Program-made: the position numbers and the translations under genes
From: Cytophagales bacterium
GTDB taxonomy: Bacteria > Bacteroidota > Bacteroidia > Cytophagales > Cyclobacteriaceae
NCBI GenBank assembly: GCA_003541895.1
Contig: DPLR01000098.1
Location: forward strand, 2,438 to 12,678
Reading direction: 5' to 3'
Length of the DNA: 10,241 nt
Shown here: positions 1 through 7,290 of the stretch, one piece after another
How the letters are laid out: each line of letters starts with the position of its first letter
Position numbering within the stretch: the first letter of the stretch is position 1
Notes under the pieces: generated by a model
What the model was told of the DNA's origin: nothing
Database searches by the model: none
What the model saw: the letters and a program-made list of their open reading frames with translations, nothing else

Positions 1-2349
1 AAACTGCCACTCAATTTCCGTTGGCAAACGTTTGCCCGCCCACCGTGCATAGGCTTTTGCGTCTTCGTAAGAAACGTAGATCACCGGAAAATTTTCTTCT
101 CCTTTCGGGATGCTTTTATTCTTCCAATGCTTAAGAAAATTAGTCGTATCAGCCGGAACGTAATGCGATGCATCAACAAACTCTTTGAACTGCCTATTGG
201 TGATGGGAAATTTATCCATGTAAAAATCATTCATGCTCAAAATTTTTCCCTCTTGATTCGTTGGGTAAGAAATAAATTCATCACCGTGTGTGGAGTGGTA
301 AGTAAATTTTCCGGCAAGAATTTTAACCATTCCTTTGGGAGCATTCGCGGCTGGTAAGGTTTTTTCGATTTCGCTGATCAGAACGGGCTCACCCGGCTTA
401 ATACTTACGACAACTTCATCAATTAACTGATCACCTTTAAATGCTTGCACTACAAATTTCCCTTGACAATGGCCGAATTCATTCGTGAGATCAATTCGTC
501 CTTTGCTATCGCGAAGAACAAGAGGCTTTGTTTGGTAAGAAGGATTACCCGCCCAAATTTTAATAAAATCATTTTCCTTGCACGACCAGGACAGAAACTT
601 TTCATTACGCTCAACGGAAAGCACTTCTTCAAATTCAGCAATGCAGCCTACAGCTCCTTCATTGTTGGTGCCAAGGTATTTTGAATCGAAGGAGGACAAG
701 TCAACTGGGATTATGTGAATGGAATCCTTTTGAAGTGGAGTGATTGGCACATGATTCCAAAGATCTACAAAGTGAAAACCCTTTTTAGTTTTTACGGTGA
801 AGAGGTTTCCTTTAAATCCTTCAGGCTTCAAACTAAAGATGGTGTAGATTGTTTTCTTATCTACTGGCCATTGGTTCACCCAAAGACTGTCGTGGGTTGT
901 GGCAATGAGAGGTGAATAATTTTTTGAAATAAAATTGTTGCTGCTTTCTCGCAAGATCATGGAAGTTTTACCAAAGAATAAATATTGCGCTTGCTCTTCT
1001 TCCGGATGCCCCGGTGCGAACTGATTGATCTCTGTGCCGTAGCCATTGAAAAACGAAGTCGCATATTCGCGAAGGATGGGCTCTTTGTAAACTTCGGCCA
1101 CTCTGAAAATAGCGAAATCGGGTTTGATCAGTTTATTCAAGTTGAGCATGGGCGGGTAATACAACGCATTGTGCACGCGGCCCGCCACAATTCCGTTCAT
1201 GTTCTTAGGCACAGCTATGCCTTCGCTATACATGATTACACCGAGCTTGGCTTTGTCTGCCGCTGCCTGCAATTCTTTGCTTGATTCGCCTTGTGTATCG
1301 AGCACTACACCATCGGCAGAAGTTTCTCTGATCAAATATTCTAGTCCCTGCAAATGACCTTGCGCGCGTGTGCTGGCATCCCATGGGTTGTAGGCAATGA
1401 AAAATTTTAATCCCATTTTTCTAACGGTGTCGGCCAAAGCTCGTATGGAATGAAGTCCTCCGGGCAGATCGCGGTACATATCAAATTGGTTGCGCTGATC
1501 CATGCCGAGTGTGGGCCATGTTGGCCACAAGCAAACAACGTCATCGCCTCCAAAAAGAAATTGTCCTTTTTTTAAGAACGCATTCAAATTGAATTTGCCT
1601 GTTGCATAATCATAATACGACTTGTCCCACGCCATCAGCAAGTGCATTACGAACGCTTTTTGAATCCACTTCAAATCTTGGCGCTCATAAATAGATGAAT
1701 CAAAATGCTCAACATCGTAGAGCATTTTTTCTTGAAAAACTTTTTTTAATCCTTCCTGCCATTCGCCTCGGTACAAATCGAGGTAGATGAAATAATTTAC
1801 CGATCCGCCAGGAAACAAGGTGGTTTCAAATCGTGAGCGTTTTCCTTTTTGAATGGACGAGGCATCGCGCCTGGCAAGTGCACAGAGTTGTAAATCATTT
1901 TTTAACGTGAGCGAAGAATAGCCAAGTTCCCAGGCATTGTCGGGCACAATTATGTTTACAGGTCTTCTGTTAGGAATGAATAAATGCGTTCGTGAAAGTG
2001 GATGTTTGCCTTTGCCGGTTAGGTAAATTCTATTTTTTGATTCTCCCAGTGGAACTACGTTTTCCAGCGTAATAGTATCGGTTGAGTTGTTGGTGAAAGA
2101 GACAATGAATTTTAAGGACTGCGCAAAAGCTCCCGCTTCGGTTATCTTGGTTTGAATTGATTTTGCCTCTTCTATTTTTTTTGAGTTCGTTGCGTGAAAG
2201 GAAATCCAAGGTGAAGAAATAGAATATTTTGCGGTGGAAGTGGCGACTTCGGTGAACTGATTTCTTTCAACTTTAACCGACTTCAGGTGCTGCGCCATTA
2301 AAGGAGTAAAGCCACTTACCCAAAGAAACAAAATGAAACGATAGCACAT
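1..2349 (-). CDS. Secreted TIM-barrel glycosidase-like protein fused to an FGE/SUMF1-type domain (partial, C-terminus beyond left edge)
   Basis: I read 783 uninterrupted codons on the minus strand from an ATG at 2349-2347 to the window edge. Residues 1-20 form a signal peptide ending in PLMAQ, so the protein is probably periplasmic or exported. Residues 25-200 look beta-rich. Residues about 225-455 resemble a glycoside-hydrolase TIM barrel, with GGDDVVCLWPTWPTLGMD (~267-284), FFIAYNPWD (~316-324), GVVLDTQGE with Asp351, and MYSEG with Glu376. Asp351 and Glu376 sit at barrel-strand ends and could be catalytic, which is inference. Residues about 665-783 begin a formylglycine-generating-enzyme-like domain: MVKILAGKF, then FYMDKFPITNRQFKEFVD (~706-723), then VSYEDAKAYARWAGKRLPTE (~757-777). 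The second half of that domain, where catalytic cysteines would lie in true FGEs, is outside the window, so sulfatase maturation cannot be claimed. Non-catalytic FGE-fold domains are common. The substrate is unknown, possibly a complex polysaccharide. The neighbour is divergent, so no operon partner is visible. Confidence 0.8.
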   Translation of the reverse strand, partial: MCYRFILFLWVSGFTPLMAQHLKSVKVERNQFTEVATSTAKYSISSPWISFHATNSKKIEEAKSIQTKITEAGAFAQSLKFIVSFTNNSTDTITLENVVPLGESKNRIYLTGKGKHPLSRTHLFIPNRRPVNIIVPDNAWELGYSSLTLKNDLQLCALARRDASSIQKGKRSRFETTLFPGGSVNYFIYLDLYRGEWQEGLKKVFQEKMLYDVEHFDSSIYERQDLKWIQKAFVMHLLMAWDKSYYDYATGKFNLNAFLKKGQFLFGGDDVVCLWPTWPTLGMDQRNQFDMYRDLPGGLHSIRALADTVRKMGLKFFIAYNPWDASTRAQGHLQGLEYLIRETSADGVVLDTQGESSKELQAAADKAKLGVIMYSEGIAVPKNMNGIVAGRVHNALYYPPMLNLNKLIKPDFAIFRVAEVYKEPILREYATSFFNGYGTEINQFAPGHPEEEQAQYLFFGKTSMILRESSNNFISKNYSPLIATTHDSLWVNQWPVDKKTIYTIFSLKPEGFKGNLFTVKTKKGFHFVDLWNHVPITPLQKDSIHIIPVDLSSFDSKYLGTNNEGAVGCIAEFEEVLSVERNEKFLSWSCKENDFIKIWAGNPSYQTKPLVLRDSKGRIDLTNEFGHCQGKFVVQAFKGDQLIDEVVVSIKPGEPVLISEIEKTLPAANAPKGMVKILAGKFTYHSTHGDEFISYPTNQEGKILSMNDFYMDKFPITNRQFKEFVDASHYVPADTTNFLKHWKNKSIPKGEENFPVIYVSYEDAKAYARWAGKRLPTEIEWQF

Positions 2350-2400
2350 GATGAATAATTTCTACTTCAATTTAAACTTCTTATTTTAACTTTACTGCCT
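2350..2400. promoter_or_regulatory. Short divergent promoter region between the TIM-barrel/FGE gene and the DUF3179 gene
   Basis: This AT-rich 51-bp gap must serve two divergently transcribed genes. On the plus strand, TAACTTTA at 2387-2394 matches the Bacteroidota -7 consensus TAnnTTTG at all but the last base. It lies so close to the ATG at 2401 that the leader would be nearly absent. No clear -7 element is seen for the minus-strand gene. The assignment of the region is firm from gene orientation; the exact promoter element is weak. Confidence 0.35.
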
Positions 2401-3588
2401 ATGAAATACATTCTTTTTCTCGCAGGGCTTTTGATCTTGATCGGTGTAGAGATAGCACGGGTCTACTACATCATGCCTTTCCCGGGAAGCCAGGAAGACA
2501 ACACGATTCAGTTGGCTTACTTTATTGGAAGTTATATTTGGTATTTCCGTGGGCTGGGTGTTTTGCTAATTGCTTACCCGGCTTTTCTTTTTCTTACCAA
2601 AAGTAGTTTCACTATAAAATCTACGGCCGTTGCGTTGCTCTTGTTTTGGGTGGTGGTAGCCTACGCTTTTAACTTCCGGTTTCTTGCTGAAAAAATGTTT
2701 TATCAGCCCGAGCATAAAATTTTGGTGAAGACAGATAAAAACAAAATTGAGAAAAATCAACTGGTAATCGGTGTAACTATCAACGGAGAATCAAAGGCGT
2801 ATCCCATAGAAATTATTGGGTATCATCATCAAGTGCGCGATACCGTGGGCGGTGAGTCTATCATGGTAACGTATTGCACCGTGTGTAGAACCGGAAGAGT
2901 TTATAAACCTATGGTGGATGGCGTGACCGAAAATTTTCGCTTGGTGGGCATGGATCATTACAACGCCATGTTTGAAGACAGTCGCACAAAAAGTTGGTGG
3001 CGCCAAGTGAATGGCGAGGCCATTACCGGTTCATTGAAAGGAAAATTTCTTCCTGAAATTCCTTCTGAGCAAATGGCTTTAGGCGTGTGGTTGCTTTCAC
3101 ATCCCGATTCATACATTTTGCAAAAAGACAGCGCCTTCAATAAACAATATGATGAACTGAAAGACTATGACGAAGGAAAAACAAAAGGCCGACTAGAGAA
3201 AAAGGACAGCCTTTCGTGGAAAGATAAATCGTGGGTGGTTGGAATAGTCAGAGGTCAAACGGCTAAAGCATATGATTGGAATGATCTTTTGAATCAGAAA
3301 GTCATCAATGATGTGGTTGAAAATTTTCCTGTCGTAGTTTCTGTTGAAATGGATTCAGCATCGTTTCACGTTTGGAGCCGCGTCATCGGTAAGGATACGC
3401 TTCAGTTTTCGTTCGATGTTGAATCGAAATCAATCAAAGATCAAAAAGGCGGTACTTGGAATTGGCAGGGCCAATGTATTGAAGGGGATTTAAAAGAAGC
3501 ATCTCTTACCCTAATCCAATCGTATCAAGAATATTGGCACTCGTGGCGAACGTTCCATCCACAAACACAAAAATACACCAAGCCATAA
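2401..3588 (+). CDS. Membrane-anchored DUF3179 domain protein
   Basis: This 395-residue protein has three predicted membrane helices near its N-terminus (about residues 3-22, 42-66 and 74-92). They are followed by a large soluble domain that I recognise as DUF3179. The positive-inside rule places that domain in the periplasm. Family landmarks are an early histidine in IIGYHHQVRD (His142/His143), the cysteine motif MVTYCTVCRTG (Cys159 and Cys162; relatives usually read YCPLCG), then GMDHYNAMFEDSRTKSWWRQ (~183-202) and GEAITG. The conserved His and paired Cys could bind a metal or be redox active, but the family has no function that I can state. Residues ~245-275 form a charged Lys/Asp/Glu-rich insertion. 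The C-terminal part (~300-395) looks beta-rich and has no family I recognise. The gene stands alone on its strand and ends at a strong terminator. Confidence 0.85.
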   Translation: MKYILFLAGLLILIGVEIARVYYIMPFPGSQEDNTIQLAYFIGSYIWYFRGLGVLLIAYPAFLFLTKSSFTIKSTAVALLLFWVVVAYAFNFRFLAEKMFYQPEHKILVKTDKNKIEKNQLVIGVTINGESKAYPIEIIGYHHQVRDTVGGESIMVTYCTVCRTGRVYKPMVDGVTENFRLVGMDHYNAMFEDSRTKSWWRQVNGEAITGSLKGKFLPEIPSEQMALGVWLLSHPDSYILQKDSAFNKQYDELKDYDEGKTKGRLEKKDSLSWKDKSWVVGIVRGQTAKAYDWNDLLNQKVINDVVENFPVVVSVEMDSASFHVWSRVIGKDTLQFSFDVESKSIKDQKGGTWNWQGQCIEGDLKEASLTLIQSYQEYWHSWRTFHPQTQKYTKP

Positions 3589-3592
3589 AAAG

Positions 3593-3620
3593 AAATGCCG
3601 ATGGCTTTCCATCGGCATTT
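3593..3620. terminator. Bidirectional intrinsic terminator between convergent genes
   Basis: A perfect 12-bp inverted repeat (AAATGCCGATGG at 3593-3604, CCATCGGCATTT at 3609-3620) encloses the 4-nt loop CTTT. The A/T-rich outer ends of the stem and flanking A-run give a T-tract on either strand: ATTTTA on plus, and TTTCTTTTTA on minus. It starts 5 bp after the DUF3179 stop codon and 27 bp beyond the desaturase stop, so it can terminate both convergent transcripts. Confidence 0.9.
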
Positions 3621-3646
3621 TACTTTGGTTTTGATTTCTGATTTCG

Positions 3647-4417
3647 TTAAGCAGCTTTGCGCACCTGATCAACGGCCAGTTGCTTTTGCTTACTTATTTC
3701 AATGACGCCAAGTTTATCCAACAGTTTGATGATATAATACGTGGGGTCTATTTCGTGCCAACGCACGCCACCGAAATTAGCTCGTGCTCCATGCTTGTGG
3801 TGATTGTTGTGATAGCTTTCGCCCATCATCAAGAAATCAACCGGCAAGAAATTCTTCGAGGTATCGCCCACTTCATAATTGCGGTAACCATACTTATGCG
3901 CAAACCAATTGATGATCGCTCCATGAATAGGGCTCAATAAAAATTGAAAGGGCAACAGTAACCATAACCACCAAGAGGTAGCAAAGGTCGCATAGAATGC
4001 GATGTAGATCCCAGCCCAGAAAATCCGTGACGGCCATGAGCGTGCAATTTTGTCAAAGGCCTCCCAACGTGGAACTCCGTCCGAAAAACGCTTATCAACA
4101 ATCATTGTTCCATTGGCTATGCCAGAATAGATTGTTTTGGTCTTCCACATCATGTTCCAAATCGTTTCATCGTATTTGGGTGAGTGCGGATCGTTTTCGG
4201 TGTCGGCAAACGCGTGGTGCATGCGGTGCATCACTCCATAGCCAAAAGGGCTTAAATAGTTAGACCCTTGAAAAATCCAAGTCAACACAAAAAAGACTTT
4301 CTCGGTAAACTTGTTCATCGTAAAGGCATGGTGCGAAGCATACCTATGAAGAAAAAAGGTTTGGAAGAACAAGGACAAGTACCAGTGCGCTACGAAAAAG
4401 ATAAGAATGGCTTTCAT
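3647..4417 (-). CDS. Membrane fatty acid (acyl-CoA/acyl-ACP) desaturase
   Basis: This 256-residue protein is an integral-membrane di-iron desaturase of the stearoyl-CoA/OLE1-like family. It introduces a cis double bond, probably at delta-9, into a saturated acyl chain using O2 and an electron donor. The diagnostic histidine boxes are all present: HRYASH (24-29), HRMHH (64-68), followed by the family motif ADTENDPHSP (71-80), and HNNHH (203-207). A further conserved segment, NWFAHKYGYRNY, lies at about 170-181. Hydrophobic stretches near residues 3-23, 41-58 and ~135-165 are membrane segments. The length suits the compact bacterial type and no fused cytochrome b5 domain is present, so a separate ferredoxin or flavoprotein must supply electrons. 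Regiospecificity and acyl carrier (CoA or ACP) cannot be read from sequence. The gene is monocistronic, ending at a shared terminator. Its upstream region holds an inverted repeat that may be regulatory. Confidence 0.92.
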   Translation of the reverse strand: MKAILIFFVAHWYLSLFFQTFFLHRYASHHAFTMNKFTEKVFFVLTWIFQGSNYLSPFGYGVMHRMHHAFADTENDPHSPKYDETIWNMMWKTKTIYSGIANGTMIVDKRFSDGVPRWEAFDKIARSWPSRIFWAGIYIAFYATFATSWWLWLLLPFQFLLSPIHGAIINWFAHKYGYRNYEVGDTSKNFLPVDFLMMGESYHNNHHKHGARANFGGVRWHEIDPTYYIIKLLDKLGVIEISKQKQLAVDQVRKAA

Positions 4418-4580
4418 TGAATAAAACGGTTTAGGTTCAAAAAAATAGGCCTTTTGGGCTTATTTTGTAAGACAAGAATGTGATAAAGATGTGACAGGAT
4501 TTTGAATTTTTTTTTTAAAAGAGATCAATCTCAGGCCACGATGGTCTCAATTTTGTTAGTTTAGGTCATAAAATTTATAA
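4418..4580. promoter_or_regulatory. Divergent intergenic region upstream of the desaturase and the beta-barrel gene
   Basis: This 163-bp AT-rich region lies between two divergent genes and must hold both promoters. On the plus strand, TAGTTTAG at 4557-4564 is a one-mismatch match to TAnnTTTG but would give a leader of only about 10 nt. On the minus strand, TATTTTTTTG (rc of 4438-4447) is an off-spaced version of the same element, 20-30 nt before the desaturase ATG. A run of ten T at 4507-4516 could act as an A/T-tract promoter enhancer. None of these elements is a perfect consensus. Confidence 0.4.
4442..4466. repeat. Imperfect inverted repeat in the desaturase promoter or leader
   Basis: The plus strand can fold 4442-4451 onto 4457-4466 (core ATAGGCC and GGCTTAT) with one G-T pair and the 5-nt loop TTTTG. 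It lies 25-49 nt upstream of the desaturase ATG and overlaps the best minus-strand promoter candidate. In the desaturase transcript the G-T pair becomes an A-C mismatch. This makes a protein-binding operator more plausible than an RNA terminator. A role in lipid-responsive control is inference from position only. Confidence 0.3.
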
Positions 4581-5342
4581 ATGAGACCCATTATCCCCAC
4601 CTTCTTTTTTTGTGTTTTTATATCTTTTGCAGGGTTAAGCCAAGTCAATGAAATAAAAAGTAAATCAAGTTCGAACGCCAGTAGCAAATCTTCAGGAAGT
4701 TCTGATTCTGGTTCTGGGTCAAGTGCTTGTTCGGGGTGCAGTGTAAATTTTTATTTTGAACTGTTTAAGTTTGTTGGTGCTACAAAAGCCGCAAAATTGG
4801 GTAAGGCAGATTCTATTCACCGGATCGTTTCAGTGGAGACCTTTTTTCAGGGAGCGATTCAACCTTCCAGTTATTATTTATTCAATCCACGCATTCGCGG
4901 AAACTGGGGACTGTTCTCAACCGATTTGAGATTCAATTACCTGATTGAGCAAAACGTGGGAAATGGTACGAGCGATCTCTCCACCTGGGATTGGCAAGTG
5001 CTGCAGTTGAATTTGATTACCTCCCGAAATGTTACCGGCAGGGTAGGGGCAGGAACCCTTTTCGAAACTTTTGGTGCCAAACAGACTTTTTTTGAATGGA
5101 CTACCAGTTTCTCTTTTTATTCAAATGATCAAAAATTCATAGCAAATGCGGAATACCGTTTGGCCAGAGATTACAATACGAGTGCTGTGCCCAGGCGTGA
5201 AATAAATTTATCGGTAGAGAAAATGCTTTTTCAGTCGGGCGCTTGGCATGGCTACGCAACTTTAGGTGGAGTTTATCAGCGGTATTATCAATCTGTTTCA
5301 GTTTGGGGTTTGCAGGTGGGTTTGGCCTTTCGTATTTTTTAG
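4581..5342 (+). CDS. Small secreted protein, probable outer-membrane beta-barrel, with a Ser/Gly-rich N-terminal segment
   Basis: This 253-residue protein carries a signal peptide (about residues 1-20, ending FAGLSQ). A low-complexity Ser/Gly/Lys/Asp segment follows at about 26-49, and then a CxxC pair at Cys50 and Cys53. Residues ~80-253 alternate polar and hydrophobic or aromatic residues in repeated short strands, for example SYYLFNPRI, DLRFNYLIEQ, WDWQVLQLNLI, TSFSFYSN and FIANAEYRLA. The protein ends in VGLAFRIF; a terminal aromatic residue is typical of outer-membrane barrels that are handed to the BAM complex. I do not recognise a named family. The Ser-rich stretch would sit at the mature N-terminus as a flexible linker. 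It is followed 18 nt later by the DUF1684 gene, probably in the same transcript. A soluble beta-sandwich cannot be excluded. Confidence 0.6.
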   Translation: MRPIIPTFFFCVFISFAGLSQVNEIKSKSSSNASSKSSGSSDSGSGSSACSGCSVNFYFELFKFVGATKAAKLGKADSIHRIVSVETFFQGAIQPSSYYLFNPRIRGNWGLFSTDLRFNYLIEQNVGNGTSDLSTWDWQVLQLNLITSRNVTGRVGAGTLFETFGAKQTFFEWTTSFSFYSNDQKFIANAEYRLARDYNTSAVPRREINLSVEKMLFQSGAWHGYATLGGVYQRYYQSVSVWGLQVGLAFRIF

Positions 5343-5360
5343 TTCTGAAAACAAACCCAC

Positions 5361-6023
5361 ATGGCTCAACCCCAAATCATTTATTCGCAATTACTCCTTC
5401 ATTATCCGGCAAAAGCCATTTTCTTGTGCATCCTAATTTTTATTAGTGAGAGGTCGGTTGCCCAGAATGATTCGGTAGCGATTGCGGATGTCAAGAAATT
5501 TCAAACCGAGTTGAACGAGCAGTTTCGTTCGAAAAAAGAGTCTCCCCTAGAGCCGAAAGATTTTAAGCAATTCAAAGCGCATGATTTTTTTCCGATCGAT
5601 TTGAAATACCGGGTCACCGCCAAATTCAAACGCACTTTGAATGAACCTGTTTTTGAAATGAGAACCACCATCCCTCGGCAAAACCCACATCGTGTGTTTG
5701 GAATAATCACCTTCAGCATCGATGACAAAGAATTTCAGTTGCCCGTTTATCAGTCACTTAATCTAATGGCGAAGGAAGAATACAAAGACTATTTGTTCTT
5801 GCCATTTACCGACTTAACCAATGGCGAAGAAACCTACGATGGTGGCCGTTATATTGATTTAAAAATTCCTTCCGTAGATGAAATCGTGGTTGATTTTAAC
5901 AAGGCGTATAATCCGTACTGCGCTTATAGTCACCGGTATTCTTGCCCGATTGTTCCTTCACAAAATCACTTAGAGGCAAAGGTTCTTGCGGGCGTGAAGT
6001 ATTTGAAAAAACCTTCGCACTAA
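5361..6023 (+). CDS. DUF1684 domain secreted protein
   Basis: This 220-residue protein matches the DUF1684 family by its C-terminal signature: LPFTDLTNGEETYDGGRY (147-164), then DFNKAYNPYCAY (178-189) and RYSCPIVPSQNHL (192-204). The conserved cysteines Cys187 and Cys195 are present. The N-terminus has a hydrophobic segment (about 18-29) followed by RSVAQ, consistent with a type I signal peptide cleaved near residue 35. The 17-residue n-region before the hydrophobic core is long, so translation may begin downstream at a non-ATG codon; no other ATG exists near the start. The biochemical function of DUF1684 is unknown to me. The gene lies 18 nt after the beta-barrel gene, suggesting a two-gene unit. 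Its last 4 bp overlap the convergent lhgO gene. Confidence 0.85.
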   Translation: MAQPQIIYSQLLLHYPAKAIFLCILIFISERSVAQNDSVAIADVKKFQTELNEQFRSKKESPLEPKDFKQFKAHDFFPIDLKYRVTAKFKRTLNEPVFEMRTTIPRQNPHRVFGIITFSIDDKEFQLPVYQSLNLMAKEEYKDYLFLPFTDLTNGEETYDGGRYIDLKIPSVDEIVVDFNKAYNPYCAYSHRYSCPIVPSQNHLEAKVLAGVKYLKKPSH

Positions 6024-7216
6024 AATCTTTTCAACGCAAGTGCAGCTACGGTTTCACCGATAGCCAACGATGAAGTTGCTGCAGGCGAAGGGGCGTTGCA
6101 AACGTTGATCACGTTTTTTTCTTCGAGGATAAGAAAGTCATCTACGAGTCCGCCATCGCGACTGCAAGCTTGTGCGCGCACACCTGCTCCGCCTTCGGTA
6201 AGATCGCTTTCCTGAATTTCAGGAATCAGTTTTTGCAATGCTTTAGTAAAGGCGGCTTTTGAAAAGGAACGGTACATTTCACCAAAACCTGTGCGCCAAT
6301 ATTTGGCTGCTACTTTTTGAAAGCCAGGCCACGCCAATGATTCAAAAAGTTCTGGTAGATTGATGTCCGATTTTTTATATCCTTCACGCTGAAAAGCGAG
6401 AACTGCATTTGGCCCCGCTTCAACTCCACCTTTCGCCATGCGTGTAAAGTGAACCCCCAAAAATGGGAAGTTCGGATCGGGCACCGGATAGATCAGGTTT
6501 TTTACGAGGTACTCTTTTTCTTTTTTCAACTTGTAATATTCACCCCGGAAAGGAATAATTTTTACATCCAAATTTTTTACCGTGAGGCTGGCCATTTTAT
6601 CGGAGTACAGCCCTGCGCAGTTGATGACGATCTTACTTTGATAGGTTGATTTGTCGGTGATGATTTCGAGTTGGTTGGATTGTGTCTGAATGTTGGTAAC
6701 GCGTTCTCCTAAAATTATTCGGGCGCCATTCTTCTGCAAAATCTCTCCGTATTTCAACGCCACTTTGGTATAGTCTACAATTCCGGTTTGCGGCACAAAA
6801 AATCCTGCGAGGCCATTCACATGAGGTTCGTATTCTTTCAATTCTTCTTTCGAAAGTTTTTTAAAACCACCGAGGCCGTTTTGTTTTCCACGCTCGAATA
6901 AATTTTCAAGCAGAGGCAATTCTTTTTCTTCGGTGGCCACCACAATTTTTCCGCAGAGTTCAAAAGGAATTTCATTCTCCTTGCAAAAATCCAATAGCAG
7001 ATGATAACCGCGGATACAGTTTTTAGCTTTCAGGCTTCCGGGTTTGTAATACAAGCCCGAATGAATTACCCCACTGTTGTTTCCGGTTTGGTGTTTTGCC
7101 AACTGATCTTCTTTTTCGATCAGCAAAATTTTTAACGAGGGGTTTGCTTTTTGAATTTGCAGGGCAGTGGCCAACCCAACTATACCGCCACCAATTACAG
7201 TAACATCCAAGCTCAT
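6020..7216 (-). CDS. lhgO: L-2-hydroxyglutarate oxidase/dehydrogenase (FAD-dependent)
   Basis: This 398-residue flavoenzyme of the DAO/LhgO family oxidises L-2-hydroxyglutarate to 2-oxoglutarate. In E. coli the electrons go to the respiratory quinone pool. The N-terminal dinucleotide-binding motif is VIGGGIVGLA (7-16), with Glu34 (LLIEKE) ending the second beta strand to bind the FAD ribose. The family-specific active-site segment KHQTGNNSGVIHSGLYYKPG spans 41-60. The C-terminal FAD-contact motif NAPSPAATSSLAIG lies at about 374-387. RVTNIQ and YQSKIVINCAGLYSD follow the usual family layout, and the length is the usual ~400 residues. The ATG at 7216 leaves a short MSLDV before the Rossmann strand, as in relatives. 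The gene follows the glutamine amidotransferase by 74 bp on the same strand. It also has a candidate promoter of its own, so it may be expressed either way. Confidence 0.93.
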   Translation of the reverse strand: MSLDVTVIGGGIVGLATALQIQKANPSLKILLIEKEDQLAKHQTGNNSGVIHSGLYYKPGSLKAKNCIRGYHLLLDFCKENEIPFELCGKIVVATEEKELPLLENLFERGKQNGLGGFKKLSKEELKEYEPHVNGLAGFFVPQTGIVDYTKVALKYGEILQKNGARIILGERVTNIQTQSNQLEIITDKSTYQSKIVINCAGLYSDKMASLTVKNLDVKIIPFRGEYYKLKKEKEYLVKNLIYPVPDPNFPFLGVHFTRMAKGGVEAGPNAVLAFQREGYKKSDINLPELFESLAWPGFQKVAAKYWRTGFGEMYRSFSKAAFTKALQKLIPEIQESDLTEGGAGVRAQACSRDGGLVDDFLILEEKNVINVCNAPSPAATSSLAIGETVAALALKRF

Positions 7217-7238
7217 TGAAGTTTTTTATTGCGAGGGG

Positions 7239-7246
7239 CAAAATTA
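7239..7246 (-). promoter_or_regulatory. Candidate -7 promoter element for lhgO
   Basis: The minus strand reads TAATTTTG, an exact match to the Bacteroidota -7 consensus TAnnTTTG, ending 22 nt before the lhgO ATG. A convincing TTTG -33 element at the usual ~20-bp distance is not obvious; only TTTC-type sequences occur upstream. If functional, it allows lhgO expression independent of the upstream amidotransferase gene. Confidence 0.45.
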
Positions 7247-7290
7247 AACTTATTCTGATATTGAAAGAGGAAAGTTAAACCACAAGAGGC

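Noticed and set aside
985..1284. Plus-strand open frame of 99 codons
   Set aside because: It lies wholly antisense to the TIM-barrel/FGE gene, whose translation shows clear domain motifs. The antisense product has no recognisable features.
3680..4263. Plus-strand open frames of 86 and 88 codons
   Set aside because: Both are shadows of the desaturase on the other strand, which has all three histidine boxes.
6209..6225. Palindrome TTCCTGAA-T-TTCAGGAA
   Set aside because: It is a perfect 8-bp-arm inverted repeat but lies inside the lhgO coding sequence with no T-tract and no second copy noticed, so it is probably chance from coding constraints.
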